A stretch of DNA of 64,000 bases from the NCBI RefSeq assembly GCF_902497995.1, contig NZ_CABVII010000022.1, forward strand, positions 55,745 through 119,744. Reading direction: 5' to 3'. Position 1 is the stretch's first letter. Each line of letters opens with the position of its first letter. This DNA is from Pseudomonas fluorescens (GTDB taxonomy: Bacteria > Pseudomonadota > Gammaproteobacteria > Pseudomonadales > Pseudomonadaceae). The notes under the pieces are model-generated. The model was not told where the DNA came from and did not search any database. It saw only the letters and a program-made list of their open reading frames with translations. The position numbers and the translations under genes were made by a program. Positions 9,364-18,025 of this stretch are shown here, one piece after another.

Positions 9364-9744
9364 ATGTTGCATCAACCCGATGAAAAATCCCTTAAAGCCA
9401 GATTCCGCAAGGCTTTCGCACTTGCCGATGGATGCGAGCCCGATCCTCGCTTCACGCTAGCCAATGAACGGACCTTCCTTGCCTGGATCCGTACGGCCCT
9501 TGCGCTTCTGGCCAGCGGAATTGCACTGGATGCACTCCCGCTGGATCTACTGGCCGGGCGCGTGCAAACGCTGCTGTCATCTGCACTCACTGGCATGGCG
9601 CTGCTAGTTAGCGTTAACGCAACCCTGCGCTGGCTCAATGTGGAGCGCGCCCTTCGTCGCCGCCAATCGCTTCCTTACCCAATCCTGGCACCAATGCTGG
9701 GTTTATTCGGCCTGATAGTTTCCACCATACTGTTATTGCCTTGA
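9364..9744 (+). CDS. DUF202 (YidH-family) membrane protein
   Basis: Small inner-membrane protein of 126 residues. The DUF202 signature FTLANERTFLAWIRTALAL is at about residues 30-48, and there are three hydrophobic helices at about 45-65, 70-88 and 105-125. Function is unknown in the family. It is paired with a second DUF202 gene 10 bases downstream, the usual YidH/YidG-type arrangement. Confidence 0.85.
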   Translation: MLHQPDEKSLKARFRKAFALADGCEPDPRFTLANERTFLAWIRTALALLASGIALDALPLDLLAGRVQTLLSSALTGMALLVSVNATLRWLNVERALRRRQSLPYPILAPMLGLFGLIVSTILLLP

Positions 9745-9754
9745 GGTCACCTGC

Positions 9755-10081
9755 GTGTCGAGCTCAGTCTCCCCTCCCCTACATGACGATCAAGGCCTAC
9801 AGCCCGAACGTACTGCGCTGACCTGGGAGCGCACAGTACTCTCTACTCTGATACTTGGATGCACAGTATTTCGTCATCCCCTGGCCCGCGACATTCCCAT
9901 GATGACGCTAATGCTCACGGCCCTGTGTATCGGCTCTATCTACTCACTCTTAATCATCGACGGCTATCGCAAGTCAGCGCAGCACATACGTGAAAAAAGC
10001 TCAGCGCCACGACTGGGCGAGGTGCTGGTTTTGGGGCTGGGCGTTGCAATGCTCAGTAGTGCAGCATTGTGGGGCACCTGA
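9755..10081 (+). CDS. second DUF202 (YidG-like) membrane protein
   Basis: A 108-residue paralogue with the diagnostic LQPERTALTWERTVLS near residues 15-30 and three hydrophobic segments. The start is GTG at 9755, supported by TTGAGGTCA 8-12 bases upstream that overlaps the stop of the first DUF202 gene. Probably a two-gene operon. The role is unknown; a hetero-oligomeric membrane complex is plausible. Confidence 0.82.
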   Translation: MSSSVSPPLHDDQGLQPERTALTWERTVLSTLILGCTVFRHPLARDIPMMTLMLTALCIGSIYSLLIIDGYRKSAQHIREKSSAPRLGEVLVLGLGVAMLSSAALWGT

Positions 10082-10083
10082 CC

Positions 10084-10113
10084 GGTCGCAGTAGGAATGG
10101 CAGTTACCTGCCA
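10084..10113 (-). repeat. REP-like hairpin element, copy A
   Basis: On the minus strand this holds a perfect stem TGGCAG-GTAA-CTGCCA followed by TTCCTACTGCGACC. It sits two bases after the second DUF202 stop. A near-identical element in the opposite orientation is at 13375-13403 (about 27 of 30 bases match with one gap). This suggests an intergenic REP-type repeat of this genome. Confidence 0.55.
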
Positions 10114-10301
10114 CTCGTCGACCAGATCAGCCAGCAGCGCCTTAAGGCGGGTCCGGGAGCCATGCCGCCTCCGCCCAGGAACAGGGTCAGCTCAATCAGA
10201 TTCAGCAGCAGCTCGACACGATCGAACACCTTCCAACGCGTGCCCTCGATTAACGGGTGAGCCTGAGAGCCGGGCGCTGGCTGAGCAGGCCCCACCTTTC
10301 C

Positions 10302-11208
10302 CTACAGCCCCTCAGTAAGCTCAGGACTCGACGCGGGATAGAGTTCGTCGAGCACCTGCATCAGCGCCCGCTTGCGCGGGTTTTCCAGGCCGGTCCAGGC
10401 CACGCCGATGCCGGCTCCGCTCATGGCCAGGGTCAGTGGTCGGGTCACGACGCCGATTGGCAGCGCCGATGCAGCACCGCTTGGCAAGATGCCGACGCCC
10501 AGGCCGGCAGCCACCAACGCCAACTGGGTGGTGAACTCGCCCATTTCCCGGGCAATCGTCAGGGTGATCTTGCGCCGGTGAAAACCCGCCAGCATCTGGT
10601 CATACAAACCGGGAGCGAATTTGCGCGCCAGCACCAGCATCGGACACCCGGCCAGATCCTGAGGTTTTATACGACGCTGGGTGCACAGCGGGTGGTCTTG
10701 CGGCAGCGCCACCACCAGCGATTCCTCGAAGAGCATGCGCGTGTGCACGCCAGACACATTCAAGGGCAGGCGGACCAAGCCAAAATCCAGGGCATTGTCG
10801 AGCAAGGCCCGGGCCTGCGGCAGCGAAGGCATGTCCTTGAGCTCCAGCTCGATACGCGGGTAGCGCTCCTCCAGCGTACGCACGAGCACCGGCAACAAGT
10901 GCGACAAGGTTGAAGACACGAAGGCCAGGCGCAACACCCCGACCTCGCCGGCCGCGGCCTGCTGCAACACCTCACGGGCGCGCCCGGCCTGACGCAGGGT
11001 CGCCAGGGCCTCGGGCAGAAACAGCGCCCCCTCCTCGGTCAACTCGACCCGGTGCCGGTCACGCTCGAACAACTGCGCCCCGACATCTTCCTCCAGGGCA
11101 CGTATTTGCGCACTCAAGGCCGGCTGGACAATGTGCAGGCGCCGCCGCACGACCAAAGTGCAGCTCTTCGGCCAAGGCCGCAAAAGCCCGCAGATGCTTG
11201 AGTTCCAC
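10302..11208 (-). pseudogene. LysR-family regulator with a frameshift in the HTH region
   Basis: LysR-type regulator divergent from the SDR gene. The proper start is GTG at 11208 (VELKHLRAFAALAEEL) with GGGAGGAT just upstream. That frame runs HFGRAAAPAH and leaves the family pattern. The adjacent frame resumes at RRLHIVQPALSAQIRALEED and continues to the C terminus (LTEGL). The switch lies in the GCC-repeat at 11141-11149, where either two bases are missing or one is extra. The shift falls between the recognition-helix residues, so the protein would be lost unless the base call is wrong. The effector domain (about 90-300) is otherwise intact. Confidence 0.8.
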
Positions 11209-11234
11209 TGATCCTCCCGACTCGCTGCAGCCTG

Positions 11235-11268
11235 CTTGATGATCAAGAGCGGTGATCACGGCATCACC
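11235..11268. promoter_or_regulatory. candidate LysR operator between lysR and SDR
   Basis: Two adjacent dyads are visible: CTTGAT-G-ATCAAG at about 11235-11247 and GGTGAT-CACGGC-ATCACC at 11251-11268. They lie in the short divergent region between the frameshifted LysR gene and the SDR gene, where LysR proteins normally bind. No footprint data are available. Confidence 0.5.
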
Positions 11269-11350
11269 ATAAACGATTGGCATGCCAGGGCGGTAGCGGT
11301 TGAAAGTGGCGTCATTGCCCCATTCACAAATCCAACACAGGGAGACACAC

Positions 11351-12115
11351 ATGATCGACAACTTTCGCCTGAACCGGCGTCGGGCGCTGATCACCGGCTC
11401 AGTGCGCGGCATTGGCCTGGCCCTGGCACGTGGGCTGGCACAAGCTGGAGCTCAGGTGGTGCTCAATGGCCGCGATGCCGAACGTGCCCAAGGCGCCTGC
11501 GCGCTGTTACGCGATGAAGGCCTGGACGCCGAATACTCGGTGTTCGACGTGACCGACCACCAGGCCGTCGCGACGGCCGTCGATGCGCTGGAAAACCGCC
11601 TGGGTCCGATAGACATTCTGATCAACAACGCCGGGTTGCAGCATCGTCAGGCGCTTCAGGACGTCAGTGCCGAAGACTGGCACCGGCTGATGAGCACCAA
11701 CCTCGACGGCGTATTCAATGTGTCCAGGGCGGTGGCCCGACACATGATCGCTCGCCGGCGCGGCAAGATCATCAACATCGGCTCGGTGCAAAGCGAGCTG
11801 GCCCGCGCCTCTATCGCGCCCTACGCCGCCAGCAAGGGCGCCGTGCGCATGCTCACCCGGGGCATGTGTGCCGACTGGGCCGGCCATGGCCTGCAGATCA
11901 ACGCCCTGGCCCCCGGCTATTTCCAGACCGAGCTGAACCAGGCGCTGGTCGACGACCCGGCGTTCTCCGACTGGCTGGTGCAACGCACCCCTGCCGGGCG
12001 CTGGGGCCATGTCGAGGAACTGTGCGGCGCGGCAGTTTTCCTCGCCTCGTCAGCATCCGACTTCGTTAACGGCCAGACCCTGTTCGTCGATGGTGGGTTG
12101 ACCAGTGTCGTCTAA
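11351..12115 (+). CDS. SDR oxidoreductase, gluconate 5-dehydrogenase-like
   Basis: Classical short-chain dehydrogenase of 254 residues. The cofactor motif is TGSVRGIG (about 17-24), then NNAG (about 92-95), and the active site is YAASK with the serine in NIGSVQSE. The opening NFRLNRRRALITGSVRGIGLALARGL and VNGQTLFVDGG end resemble IdnO/gluconate 5-dehydrogenases, which interconvert gluconate and 5-ketogluconate. I start at the ATG 11351 because AGGGAG is 7 bases upstream. It is followed by remnants of a symporter gene, so it seems to be the surviving part of a sugar-acid operon. Confidence 0.8.
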   Translation: MIDNFRLNRRRALITGSVRGIGLALARGLAQAGAQVVLNGRDAERAQGACALLRDEGLDAEYSVFDVTDHQAVATAVDALENRLGPIDILINNAGLQHRQALQDVSAEDWHRLMSTNLDGVFNVSRAVARHMIARRRGKIINIGSVQSELARASIAPYAASKGAVRMLTRGMCADWAGHGLQINALAPGYFQTELNQALVDDPAFSDWLVQRTPAGRWGHVEELCGAAVFLASSASDFVNGQTLFVDGGLTSVV

Positions 12116-12137
12116 CTCTCACACCAAGGACTCCAAC

Positions 12138-12233
12138 ATGCCTCAATCCCTGCCAACCCTCTGCGGCTCGATCATGGGTTCGCCGTTTTCGCTCTCGGCC
12201 AAGATCCGGTGGGGCGGCAGCGTCGAGGTGTAA
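12138..12233 (+). pseudogene. 31-codon remnant ORF between SDR and transporter fragment
   Basis: ATG at 12138 with AAGGA upstream opens a 31-codon frame (MPQSLPTLCGSIMG...IRWGGSVEV) ending at TAA 12231. It sits where the second gene of a gluconate/idonate operon would be expected. It is too short for a known enzyme and I do not recognise it. A gene reduced by an internal deletion is likely, but a small peptide is not excluded. Confidence 0.35.
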
Positions 12234-12288
12234 GCCCCCCAACTACCTGGCAATAACAAGATGCCGTAAAGGCACCTGGAGGTACCAC

Positions 12289-12630
12289 GATGACTCACGA
12301 TCATTCTCCATCCGACATCGCTTCGATCCCCGACACGCAAGAGCGCAAGAAAGACTTGCACCGTGCAGCCTGGGCCTGTACATGCGCATGTCGCTCAAGG
12401 AATCGCCGACCTTCATCCGCCTCAAGGCGCTCAAGCGCGTATGCGTCAACCCGCTAAAAAGTGCGATGGAACACTCCAGGCCCACCTTGCTGATCGGCAT
12501 TGGCCTGCGCCTGGGGGAAAACGGTGGTTCATCGATCTACCAGGCCCTGGCGGTGAGCTACATCGTTGGCGTGGTGGGACTGCAAGGGCCGGTGGACGAA
12601 CCTCGTGATGCCTGGGAAATAGCCAGCGCC
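12289..12630 (+). pseudogene. decayed MHS-family (metabolite:H+ symporter) MFS transporter
   Basis: The start has a good ribosome site (CTGGAGG) and an N-terminal tail MTHDHSPSDIASIPDTQE...DLHRAAW. Around 12370 the reading moves to another frame whose text (LYMRMSLKESPTFIRLKALK, then LLIGIGLRLGENGGSSIYQA and AVSYIVGVVG) is the middle of an MHS-type symporter near residues 210-290 of the family. The first six helices are therefore deleted, and the C-terminal half is absent or scrambled after about 12600. It was probably the gluconate/ketogluconate carrier of the SDR locus. Confidence 0.65.
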
Positions 12631-12739
12631 GCAACGGCGATGCCTGTCCAAGCCAGAACCAGCACACACACGCCAAATTCTACTTCAACGAATCACGCCA
12701 GCCGGCGAGGACGCAAGATGATAGAGGCATGGCGGCAGC

Positions 12740-12979
12740 TTAAACCTGGATCAGAACGCTAGCCTGCTGCGAATCAATAATCGGGATCAACCCCGAGCCC
12801 TGTTGATGTGCGAGCCAGGCCCGAGTCAGCTTCACGTCGAATCGCCAGCCGTGGGTTTCCATCCATACAAGCGCTGTATGGGTAATTCGATAATGTCCGC
12901 ACTTCGCGCATGCTCTTTCCTGGTAATCATCACCCACATCGATGTCTGAAGCAGGCTCATCGCAAATCAGGCATTCCAT
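12740..12979 (-). CDS. small zinc-ribbon-like hypothetical protein
   Basis: 79 residues beginning MECLICDEPA, with a second cysteine pair in CAKCGHY, so two CxxC knuckles (C3/C6 and about C24/C27) could bind zinc. GGAGG stands 6 bases before the ATG. Homologous short proteins are common in Pseudomonas, but I know of no function. It stands alone and points at the transporter remnant. Confidence 0.6.
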   Translation of the reverse strand: MECLICDEPASDIDVGDDYQERACAKCGHYRITHTALVWMETHGWRFDVKLTRAWLAHQQGSGLIPIIDSQQASVLIQV

Positions 12980-13219
12980 AATCTACCTCCATTGGCTGAA
13001 CCCCTGACTATAGACGATTCCCATCCCTCCACCGCCGGGCATGACCCGGCGAATATTTCATCAGGTAGAGGCAAGCGGGCGTCGCAGCTGCGCGCGCGAC
13101 GAATGGCAAGGGCTACTGCGGACATCTGATCCAGCTGCAGGCAACCGTTGGGCACCCATTCTCATCTGAATTGCCCCCATGGCTTAAAATGACTGATTCT
13201 CATTTCAGATGAAAAAATC

Positions 13220-13285
13220 ATGAAACACCTCCTATTTTATGCCTTCCTGGCTGCTTGCCTCATTGTGTTCACTGGATGCCTCTGA
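13220..13285 (+). CDS. 21-residue signal-peptide/lipobox-like mini-ORF
   Basis: MKHLLFYAFLAACLIVFTGC plus one residue. It has a basic start, a hydrophobic core and a lipobox-like FTGC, with the stop right after the cysteine region. It may be a truncated lipoprotein or a tiny membrane peptide. There is no strong ribosome site, so coding status is uncertain. Confidence 0.25.
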   Translation: MKHLLFYAFLAACLIVFTGCL

Positions 13286-13374
13286 CATGAGAGCCAACGC
13301 CCGGTCACTCTGTCTATTTGGCTCAGGCCAAATGAGGCGCCGCGGCTAAGGCACAATTCTGATCGCGGTAGGAC

Positions 13375-13403
13375 TGGCAGGTAATGTCATTCCTACCGCG
13401 ACC
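13375..13403 (+). repeat. REP-like hairpin element, copy B
   Basis: TGGCAGGTAATGTCATTCC followed by TACCGCGACC. It matches the minus strand of 10084-10113 at about 27 of 30 positions, with one gap. It lies within a perfect 10-base inverted repeat spanning 13365-13400. Confidence 0.55.
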
Positions 13404-13418
13404 AGACATGCCTGTACT

Positions 13419-13442
13419 GCAGATGCAGATGCAGATGCAGAT
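13419..13442 (+). repeat. GCAGAT tandem repeat, four copies
   Basis: Four exact six-base units (GCAGAT) in non-coding sequence. Likely a simple slippage-prone repeat; no function is evident. Confidence 0.7.
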
Positions 13443-13758
13443 GATCGGTGTTCTCCAGTTTCCGATCACCAAATCCAGCAGTCGTCAGTTGCGGATGCTC
13501 ATCCACGAATCACACCCATTAGTTACGAAGGCTCTCCTCGTTGCAATGCCCTCGCAGTGACGCCTGTGCTGGCATTGGAAAATCAGATCCAGTGATCCTG
13601 AAGCCCTGCCCCCCCAAAACAGGTGGTGTCTTTCCATAGCCGTGGCAGCCAACAATCGGTGACTGCCGGTTTGGCCCTTTCATCATGACGACAAGGTATG
13701 GGCTATGACCTGTACGAAACCAAAGGGCCGTTGTAAGACATCAAAACAGGAGAACTCA

Positions 13759-14814
13759 ATGGTGACGGATAAGAATGACGCTTGCTCGCTGATGGCGCAC
13801 CACTGGGTAACGCTGTCGAAAGGGCTGGTGCTGTGCGGCGCATTCTGGATGATGCCGGCCGCGGCCATGGCAACGACGGTTGAAACGGACAGTTACTCCA
13901 TCGAGTCGAACAAGGCGGTGCACAGCCTGATGCTGGATGTCGTTCACGCCGGTGACCGGCTGGTGGCCGTGGGCGATCGCGGCCATATCCTGTATTCCGA
14001 TGACCAGGGCCAGACCTGGGCCCAGGCAAAAGTACCGACCCAGCAAATGCTCACGGCGGTGTTCTTCGTCGATGACAAGCAGGGTTGGGCTGTGGGGCAT
14101 GATGCCCAGATCCTGGCCACGACCGACGGCGGCACCACCTGGAGCAGACAATTCCAAGACCTCACGCGCGAGGCTCCGCTGCTCGACCTCTGGTTCAAGG
14201 ACGCCAACACCGGTTTTGCCGTGGGCGCCTATGGCCAGCTCCTCACCACCACCGACGGCGGCCAGCACTGGAGCGACGCCAGCGCGCGTATCGATAACCA
14301 GGACCAGTATCACTTCAACGCCATCGGTGCGGTGAAGGATGCCGGCCTGTTCATTGTCGGCGAGCAGGGCAGCCTGTTCCGCTCCGCCGACTGGGGCCAG
14401 ACCTGGGAGCGCGTGCAGGGCCCCTATGAAGGTTCACTGTTCGGCATCACCGGTACGGGACAGGCCCGCACACTGCTGGTCTATGGCCTGCGTGGCAACC
14501 TGTTCCGCTCCACGGACTTTGGTGACAGCTGGGAAAAAATCCCGCTGCAGGGCGCTCGTGGCGCACTGGAGTTCGGCCTCTCCGGCGCAGGCCTGCTCGA
14601 CGACGGCACCCTGGTGTTGGTCGGCAACGGAGGCTGCGTATTGCGCAGCGATGACGCCGGCAAGCGCTTCAGCGTGTTCAATCGGCCCGACCGCATTTCC
14701 CTTTCCGCCGTCACCGGCGGTCCCAATGGCGAGCTGATCCTGGTCGGCCAGGGAGGCATACGCACAAGTGCCGCGACCGGCGCTGATCTGGGCCAACAGG
14801 TGGCGCAACAATGA
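13759..14814 (+). CDS. YCF48/BNR-repeat beta-propeller periplasmic protein
   Basis: 351 residues. An N-terminal hydrophobic export segment (about 20-38, ending AAAMATTVE) is followed by about seven BNR/YCF48 propeller blades, seen as repeated DQGQTW, DGGTTW, DGGQHW, DWGQTW, DFGDSW and DDAGKRF motifs. The start ATG 13759 follows AACAGGAGAACTCA. Its TGA overlaps the start of the RND gene (ATGA), so the two are translationally coupled. Such YCF48-like proteins often accompany an MMPL-type RND exporter in lipid-catabolism loci, and it may be the periplasmic partner. No enzymatic function is inferred. Confidence 0.82.
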   Translation: MVTDKNDACSLMAHHWVTLSKGLVLCGAFWMMPAAAMATTVETDSYSIESNKAVHSLMLDVVHAGDRLVAVGDRGHILYSDDQGQTWAQAKVPTQQMLTAVFFVDDKQGWAVGHDAQILATTDGGTTWSRQFQDLTREAPLLDLWFKDANTGFAVGAYGQLLTTTDGGQHWSDASARIDNQDQYHFNAIGAVKDAGLFIVGEQGSLFRSADWGQTWERVQGPYEGSLFGITGTGQARTLLVYGLRGNLFRSTDFGDSWEKIPLQGARGALEFGLSGAGLLDDGTLVLVGNGGCVLRSDDAGKRFSVFNRPDRISLSAVTGGPNGELILVGQGGIRTSAATGADLGQQVAQQ

Positions 14815-17210
14815 CCAGCCGAGAGAAGTTTTCGATGACGCGACACGACCAGGAGAAGGCCAATTTCCTTGAGCGGCTGATCTTCAACAACCGGCCGGCA
14901 GTGATCCTCCTCTGCCTGTTGGTCAGCGCCTTCCTGTTCTACCAGGCCACGCTGATCCGCCCCTCCACCAGCTTCGAGAAGATGATCCCGCTCAAGCACC
15001 CCTTCATCGAAAAGATGATGGAGCACCGCAGCGACCTGGCGAACCTGGGCAACAGCGTGCGCATCTCGGTCGAAGCGGTGAACGGTGATATTTTCAGCAA
15101 GGACTACATCGAGACCCTGCGCCAGATCAACGACGAAGTTTTTTACATCCAAGGCGTCGACCGTTCGGGCATGAAGTCGTTATGGAGCCCCAGCGTGCGC
15201 TGGACCGAAGTCACCGAGGACGGCTTCGCCGGTGGCGAGGTGATCCCGCAGAACTACGATGGCTCGGCTGACAGCCTGGAACAGTTGCGCAACAACGTGC
15301 TCAAGTCCGGGCAGGTCGGGCGTCTGGTGTCCAACGATTTCAAGTCGAGCATCGTCGAGATTCCGCTGCTGGAGTCTTACCCAGACCCTGATGATCAGAG
15401 CACGCTGCTCTCGCTGGACTACCAGAAGTTTTCCCACGACCTGGAAGAAAAGATCCGCGACAAGTTCCAGACGCAGAACCCCAACGTCAAAGTCCACATC
15501 GTCGGCTTCGCCAAAAAGGTCGGTGATCTGATCGACGGGTTGAACATGGTGCTGACGTTCTTCGGCGTCGCGTTTGTCATTACCCTGGTGCTGTTGTACG
15601 GGTTCACTCACTGTATCCGCAGCACCATCGCCGTGTTGAGTACCACCCTGGTCGCGGTGGTCTGGCAGTTGGGCCTGATGCATGCCGTAGGCTTTGGCCT
15701 GGACCCGTACTCGATGCTGGTGCCGTTCCTGATCTTCGCCATCGGCATCTCCCACGGCGTGCAGAAAATCAACGGCATCGCCTTGCAGTCCAGTAATACC
15801 GACAGCGCCCTGACGGCGGCGCGGCGCACCTTCCGACAACTGTTCCTGCCGGGCATGATCGCCATCCTCGCCGACGCCGTGGGGTTTATCACCCTGCTGA
15901 TCATCGACATCGGGGTCATCCGCGAACTGGCCATCGGCGCCTCCATCGGCGTGGCCGTGATCGTGTTCACCAACCTGATCCTCCTGCCGGTGGCGATTTC
16001 CTACGTCGGCATCAGCCAGCGCGCTATCGAACTCAGCAAGCGGGACGCCGTGCGCGAACATCCGTTCTGGCGTTTGCTATCGAACTTTGCCAGCGCGAAA
16101 GTGGCACCGGTATCCATCGTCCTGGCCTTGCTGGCCCTGGGGGGCGGCCTCTGGTATGGGCAACACCTGAAAATCGGCGACCTCGACCAGGGCGCCCCGG
16201 AACTGCGCCCCGACTCGCGCTACAACCAGGACAACCAGTTCATCATCAATAATTACTCGACCAGTTCGGACGTGCTGGTCGTCATGGTCAAGACCCGGGG
16301 CGAAGGCTGCTCGACCTACGCGACCATGGACCCGATCGACAAGCTGATGTGGAAGATGAACAACGTCGAGGGCGTGCAATCCGCGGTTTCCCTGGTGACT
16401 CTGTCCAAGCAGATGATCAAGGGCATGAACGAGGGCAACCTGAAATGGGAAGCCCTGTCGCGCAACCCCGATGTACTGAACAGCTCCATTGCCCGTGCCG
16501 AAGGCCTGTACAACGCCGACTGCTCGCTGGCGCCAGTGCTGATCTATCTCAACGACCACAAGGCCGAGACCCTGGACCGCGCCGTGGCGGCGGTGAAGGA
16601 CTTCGCCACGGAACACCACAAGGACGGTCTCGAATTCCTGCTGGCGGCCGGCAACGCTGGCATCGAAGCGGCCACCAACGAAGTGATCAAGACCAGCGAG
16701 CTGACCATCCTGATCCTGGTGTACCTGTGCGTGGCAGTCATGTGCCTGATCACCTTCCGCTCGTTCGCTGCCACCTTGTGCATCGTGCTGCCGCTGGTGC
16801 TGACTTCGGTGCTGGGCAATGCGCTGATGGCGTTCATGGGCATCGGCGTCAAGGTCGCGACCTTGCCGGTGGTGGCCCTGGGCGTGGGGATCGGCGTGGA
16901 CTACGGGATCTACATCTATAGCCGTCTGGAAAGCTTCCTGCGTGCCGGCCTGCCGTTGCAGGAAGCCTATTACCAGACGCTGAAATCCACCGGTAAAGCC
17001 GTATTGTTCACCGGCCTGTGCCTGGCCATTGGCGTGTGCACCTGGATCTTCTCGGCCATCAAGTTCCAGGCCGACATGGGCCTGATGCTGACCTTCATGC
17101 TGCTGTGGAACATGTTCGGCGCGCTGTGGCTGCTGCCGGCGCTGGCGCGGTTCCTGATCAAGCCTGAACAGATGGCGGGGCAACCGAGCAAGTCGTTGTT
17201 CGCCCATTAA
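14811..17210 (+). CDS. RND-superfamily (MMPL/HpnN-like) lipid transporter
   Basis: Inner-membrane RND-type protein of 799 residues with two halves. Each half has one helix, a large periplasmic loop, then a five-helix cluster. The first cluster contains MLVPFLIFAIGISHGVQKI (about 300) and the second VVALGVGIGVDYGIYIYSR (about 690). This matches single-component MMPL-like exporters of hydrophobic compounds rather than tripartite AcrB pumps (over 1000 residues, with fusion protein and TolC genes). It overlaps the YCF48 gene by 4 bases. In this island it probably moves a steroid- or isoprenoid-like molecule across the envelope; direction and substrate are inferred. Confidence 0.85.
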   Translation: MTSREKFSMTRHDQEKANFLERLIFNNRPAVILLCLLVSAFLFYQATLIRPSTSFEKMIPLKHPFIEKMMEHRSDLANLGNSVRISVEAVNGDIFSKDYIETLRQINDEVFYIQGVDRSGMKSLWSPSVRWTEVTEDGFAGGEVIPQNYDGSADSLEQLRNNVLKSGQVGRLVSNDFKSSIVEIPLLESYPDPDDQSTLLSLDYQKFSHDLEEKIRDKFQTQNPNVKVHIVGFAKKVGDLIDGLNMVLTFFGVAFVITLVLLYGFTHCIRSTIAVLSTTLVAVVWQLGLMHAVGFGLDPYSMLVPFLIFAIGISHGVQKINGIALQSSNTDSALTAARRTFRQLFLPGMIAILADAVGFITLLIIDIGVIRELAIGASIGVAVIVFTNLILLPVAISYVGISQRAIELSKRDAVREHPFWRLLSNFASAKVAPVSIVLALLALGGGLWYGQHLKIGDLDQGAPELRPDSRYNQDNQFIINNYSTSSDVLVVMVKTRGEGCSTYATMDPIDKLMWKMNNVEGVQSAVSLVTLSKQMIKGMNEGNLKWEALSRNPDVLNSSIARAEGLYNADCSLAPVLIYLNDHKAETLDRAVAAVKDFATEHHKDGLEFLLAAGNAGIEAATNEVIKTSELTILILVYLCVAVMCLITFRSFAATLCIVLPLVLTSVLGNALMAFMGIGVKVATLPVVALGVGIGVDYGIYIYSRLESFLRAGLPLQEAYYQTLKSTGKAVLFTGLCLAIGVCTWIFSAIKFQADMGLMLTFMLLWNMFGALWLLPALARFLIKPEQMAGQPSKSLFAH

Positions 17211-17279
17211 CCGACTGGCGCACGAGTAGCGTTTTTAAGTACGGGATGTGGTTACCACACTCTTTGTCAGTGAACCCTT

Positions 17280-17301
17280 GTAGACGCCAACCGGCGTCTA
17301 C
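17280..17301 (+). terminator. hairpin between RND gene and next membrane gene
   Basis: Perfect 9-base stem GTAGACGCC-AACC-GGCGTCTAC, 70 bases after the RND stop. No T-run follows, so the terminator call is tentative. Confidence 0.4.
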
Positions 17302-17342
17302 TGGCAGGCGCATGCCAAACCATAATAAAAAGAGGCAATACA

Positions 17343-17870
17343 ATGAGCACAAGTAATACAAAAGTGAGCGCAAAGGTTTTATTCGACTCCCTGGTACTGG
17401 TCGCCTGGATCGTCGGGGTGGCCGTGATCGGATTGATGCTGGGCTTCAAGGAGCTTTGGCCGCCATTCTTCTGCGCCATTTTGTTTACGGTCTGCCAGAA
17501 GGACGCCAAGCAGATACCAAAAATCATCGCCGGGGGCGTTACGGGTGTATGGCTGGCCTATGGGATTGTATGGACCATCGGCGCACTCACCCCCTGGCTC
17601 GGGCACTTGACGGCGACAGGTGTTGTGTTGCTCTGTGGCTTGTACCTGATTTTTTGTGGGGGCATGCTGGTGCCGCTGTTCATCAACCTGAACGCCTTCG
17701 TTTTCCTGGCTGTAGCGCTGTCGGTGCATGTGACAGAGCCACCGGTCGAGTCCTCCCTCTTGCTTGTGGTCGGGGGCGGGATATTGTTGGCCGGTGAGGT
17801 CGTGCTGTTGAAGTTACTGGCCCGCCGCACCTCCAAGGTGCCGGTCGCCGGGGTCGACTCTGCTGCATGA
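17343..17870 (+). CDS. small multi-helix membrane protein of unknown function
   Basis: 175 residues with about five hydrophobic segments (near 14-36, 40-50, 62-85, 92-120 and 138-160). The start ATG is preceded by AAAGAGGCAA. It resembles DUF1097-type small membrane proteins in size and topology, but I cannot confirm the family. It follows the RND gene on the same strand, with a hairpin between them. Confidence 0.6.
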   Translation: MSTSNTKVSAKVLFDSLVLVAWIVGVAVIGLMLGFKELWPPFFCAILFTVCQKDAKQIPKIIAGGVTGVWLAYGIVWTIGALTPWLGHLTATGVVLLCGLYLIFCGGMLVPLFINLNAFVFLAVALSVHVTEPPVESSLLLVVGGGILLAGEVVLLKLLARRTSKVPVAGVDSAA

Positions 17871-17944
17871 CCGATTCAGCGCAGGATCAATCTGCGATTC
17901 GCAAATCGGGCCTGCGATAGGCCCAGTGCGGTGTGAGGTAACCC

Positions 17945-17993
17945 ACGACACCTGAGACGCCGAGAGCACATCTCGTAACGCCACAGGTGTCGT
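17945..17993 (-). terminator. nested inverted repeat 3' of the racemase gene
   Basis: ACGACACCTG (17945-17954) pairs with CAGGTGTCGT (17984-17993), and an inner CGAGA/TCTCG pair is nested inside. It lies just past the racemase stop. Likely a terminator-type structure between convergent genes. Confidence 0.45.
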
Positions 17994-18025
17994 TCAGCAC
18001 GCGTGCCCGTTTCAGCGCAATGCGC

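Larger units (their letters stand above)
12980..13758. other. long gene-poor region
   Basis: No full gene. It holds a signal-peptide-like mini-ORF (13220-13285), a second copy of the REP-like hairpin (13375-13403) inside a larger 10-base dyad CGCGGTAGGA/TCCTACCGCG (13365-13400), a four-copy GCAGAT run (13419-13442), and the presumed promoter of the YCF48/RND operon. The rest shows no recognisable feature. Confidence 0.5.

Noticed and set aside
10104..10295. 63-codon minus frame (LLLNLIELTLFLGGGG text) after DUF202
   Set aside because: Hydrophobic patch but no ribosome site or family match; possibly a gene remnant, too weak to list.
12967..13155. 62-codon minus frame upstream of the zinc-ribbon gene
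   Set aside because: No ribosome site, no recognisable motif, overlaps the zinc-ribbon gene's promoter.
13419..13442. CRISPR-like short repeats
   Set aside because: Only a six-base tandem repeat; no spacers, no cas genes.
13567..13590. sigma-54-like TGGCA motif before the YCF48 gene
   Set aside because: TGGCATTGGAAAATCA lacks the TTGC element at the right spacing.
14811..17210. tripartite multidrug RND pump
   Set aside because: Too short (799 residues), with no membrane-fusion or TolC-type gene nearby; MMPL/HpnN-like architecture.
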